A stretch of DNA of 64,000 nucleotides, taken from positions 1-64,000 of the forward strand of contig CALZFC010000248.1 in the NCBI GenBank assembly GCA_945643635.1, in the 5' to 3' direction. This DNA comes from Allodiplogaster sudhausi (lineage: Eukaryota; Nematoda; Chromadorea; Rhabditida; Diplogasteridae). Below are positions 61,880 to 64,000 of the stretch, piece after piece. Position 1 is the first letter of the stretch, and the number at the start of each line of letters is the position of its first letter. Position numbers and translations under genes: made by a program. The notes beneath the pieces were generated by a model that made no database searches, was not told the DNA's origin, and worked only from the letters and a program-made list of their open reading frames with translations.

Positions 61880-62274
61880 TAAAATAGAGGAACTGATCAT
61901 AGAAAAGTTTCTGTTATATATTACTGATTTAAAAATGATGCTTGATTTTCAGCTTGAGTTTACATAACTCGAAACCATGCATGCTTTAACAGAACGGATG
62001 CCATTGAGACTTTCCCATCGCTCTTCATCGAATCCGTTCTCTTTTTGATAAGTAGTGTTTTTTGCATCTTCTTAAGATCAGAATAAATCATGTATGCAGT
62101 GCTAATTGTAAGCCAAGGACGAAGCAGCCCATTATGACCTTTATTGTGTCCTGGGGGCGATCCCCGCTAGACTATTGAGAGTGGGATAAGAATTAGGTGA
62201 CAAAAGGGGCTTAGCCTTGGAGGGAAGAGTGGTTAGAGGAGTGGATTCAGGACGTGGGTGGGGGCGGGATCGCT
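61880..62274. other. convergent 3' intergenic region
   Basis: 395 bp between the stop codons of the amidase and the Lys/Glu-rich gene, holding both 3' UTRs. An AATAAA-type signal is visible near 62082. Nothing else was recognised. Confidence 0.5.
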
Positions 62275-63287
62275 TCAGTTCTTCGTGGACTTCTCCGTCT
62301 TCTCCAGCTTCAGACTCGTCACCTTCTCCAGCGTATCGTCCTCATCCGAACGCTCCTGGAAAAACCAATTCGGATATATGATCTGCCATGTTGTCCAATA
62401 TGTAAAAGCATGCAGAATATGACTTGGTATTGGCCGGATTTGATCTTCTCCTTCTTCTCCTTGTCCAAGTCCTCCTGACGCTTCTTCTTCTGGCTCGCCG
62501 TCATTTCCTTCACGTCCTTGTACTTAACGTTCTTCTTGGAAGGGGCGTCCTGAAAGGAAACCAATTTTTCTGGTATTAACATTAAATATTAAAAATAAAG
62601 TCTTTAAAAAAAACTAGGGAACAAAATAGGAAAACGGTGGACTGACGTCTGCGGCGGTCTCGGACTTGAAAGGAGTTGTGTCGTTCTTCGACGTGGCCGA
62701 CTCTTTGCTCTTCTTCTCTTCCCCCTTCTTCTCCGACTTTCCCTTTCCACCCTCTTCTTCCTTCTCTTCTTTCTTGTCCTTTCCATCCTCTCCATCCTTT
62801 TCTCCCTCTCCACCAGGCTCTTTCTTCTCTCCTTAACAATTCACAATGCAATTTGTTTTGCAAACATATGCAAAATATTTGCCATTTTTGAGATGAACCG
62901 AGAGAACAATTATATTTCCCCAAGTAATTCCACAACGATACGCCAAGCCTGACCCGTTTTCTCGTCCTTCTTGTCGTTGTCTTTCTTCTTGCCTGCTTCT
63001 TCCTTCTTCTCTTCCCCCTTCTCAGTCTTCTTCTCCTCGCTCGCCTTCGCCTCTGCCACTTTGCTAGTCGGCGCCGGTGTCTTCGGCGGCGGCGCAGAAG
63101 GGCCTTTCTTGGGCGGACCCCCTTTGTCATCCTAAAAGTACCTTATTTTAACATTTTCATATTTGGATTTTAATAACGAGAGTGGGAGAGAACATGAGAG
63201 AGATTGGAGAAATAGTGAAATAATCTGCATTTGAACCTTTTTCTTTTTAGATGAACAGGCCGCCAGCAGAAGCATCGCTGAGGCCAT
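62275..63287 (-). CDS. Lys/Glu-rich protein with N-terminal signal sequence, unknown function
   Basis: Five minus-strand exons (63237-63287, 62954-63131, 62647-62831, 62424-62549, 62275-62355) join in phase to 206 aa. An in-frame TGA lies just upstream of the chosen ATG. The first 12 residues (MASAMLLLAACS) are hydrophobic, ending in Ala-Ala-Cys-Ser before four Lys; this fits a short signal peptide or membrane anchor. The middle is extremely rich in Lys, Glu and Gly with a Pro-rich opening (GPSAPPPKTPAPTSK). The last two exons are more ordered: KNVKYKDVKEMTASQKKKRQ, a charged helix, then SDEDDTLEKVTSLKLEKTEK. I do not recognise a family. The charged C-terminus could be a coiled coil. It is convergent with the amidase gene (395 bp apart). 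Confidence 0.6.
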
Positions 63288-64000
63288 CAGAGTCTTCAAG
63301 TAGGCTCATTGATTATTTTATTCTCAAATACTACCTTGTGACTAGTAAAAACTCTGGAAAAACATGAGCTTGATGAAAATGAAAATGTGAAATAAGAAAG
63401 ATATTAACTGCAAAGTGTGACAGAAGAACGCAGAGCATGACTAGCTGTCGACTCCTCAACTCGGCTTCTTCAGATCAGAGACACGAGTGGCGAGGCAGCC
63501 ACTAGCCACGAATACAAGAGTGAGAAATTACAACGATGTGGGAGAGAACCTCACGCTAACTGCGAACTTTCAACGCACTCTATTATTCTTAGAAGAATAT
63601 ACACTTTTCAAAAGTGTGTACTTATTACTTTTGCAGCATATATTAGAACAATATATGTATATATTTATGTCGGTAGGACTTTATTCTTGCTGTGTTATTC
63701 ATTAACAACAAGCTTTCAGTGCATTTCAACTCGCCGTTTATTCCTGCAGATGCGTTGCAGATGCCTCCTGAAAGCCCAGTTATACCCGCAGAGCAGCAAC
63801 CTCTGTCGCACCACCGCGGTGTCGATTAAATCATTTCACAAATATGCATTTTTTTAAATTCGCCGCAGGCCACTTGCAAGCAGAGTTCATACCGAAAACG
63901 AAACTGTACAATTTAAAGTTCAAAGCTGTTTTCATTACTTTGAAGCCGTTTCGAAGTTTTTAGCATTTGCAACTTCGAAGGAAGAGCACTGAATTGAGAG
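63288..64000. other. upstream region of the Lys/Glu-rich gene
   Basis: AT-rich sequence running to the window end. It should contain the promoter of the minus-strand gene starting at 63287. Only short open frames of unlikely composition are present and no RNA gene or mobile element was seen. Confidence 0.45.

Overview
This is eukaryotic DNA with many short introns. The best fit is a nematode, for four reasons: introns of about 40-100 bp, many AG acceptors sitting just before start codons (as at spliced-leader sites), a giant repetitive neuronal-ankyrin-like coding exon, and a goosecoid/ceh-45-type homeobox gene. No operon-like bacterial structure, tRNA, rRNA or CRISPR array was seen. All assignments come from reading the sequence; nothing was searched against a database.

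Layout. (1) Positions 1-35367 (+) hold the 3' part of an enormous gene. A single exon runs from before the window to about 32642. It is almost entirely a tandem protein repeat: about 37 copies of a 456-bp unit (152 aa, type A, 1-17011), about 28 copies of a 519-bp unit (173 aa, type B, 17012-31340), a last type A segment (31341-31720), and a unique acidic region with four YV(I/L)TG motifs. Six downstream exons (32769-35367) encode a basic Ser/Arg/Pro-rich tail ending in a CaaX-like box, Cys-Thr-Met-Leu. The repeat style resembles the tail of nematode giant ankyrin (UNC-44), but no ankyrin repeats lie inside the window, so this identity is an inference. (2) 35368-38817 is pyrimidine-rich DNA without a convincing gene. 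(3) 38818-41141 (+) is a PDZ-domain protein with an acidic/Lys-rich C-terminus; its reading frame carries one stop and one frameshift. (4) 42174-43884 (+) is a goosecoid-class homeobox gene. (5) 43885-48790 is microsatellite-rich DNA with unresolved exon-like pieces. (6) 48791-49336 (+) is a small 88-aa gene, convergent with 5-formyltetrahydrofolate cyclo-ligase (49365-50959, -). (7) The cyclo-ligase is divergent from vps-51 (51284-56795, +), a GARP/EARP tethering subunit whose second intron carries a 1.4-kb foldback transposable element. (8) 57707-58084 (-) is a possible 45-aa micro-gene. (9) 58398-61879 (+) is a fatty-acid-amide-hydrolase-2-like amidase of 515 aa in 15 exons. One of its introns holds a 142-bp palindromic MITE. 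(10) 62275-63287 (-) is a 206-aa secreted or membrane-anchored Lys/Glu-rich protein of unknown function.

The ordinary genes are unrelated housekeeping and developmental genes, and I see no pathway linking them. The most remarkable object is the repeat exon. It is strongly homogenised at the DNA level, has three-unit higher-order periodicity and an A-B-A layout with a recombinant junction, carries stops in both wrong frames in essentially every unit, and contains a set of small indels. The indels are either assembly errors or a real coding problem.
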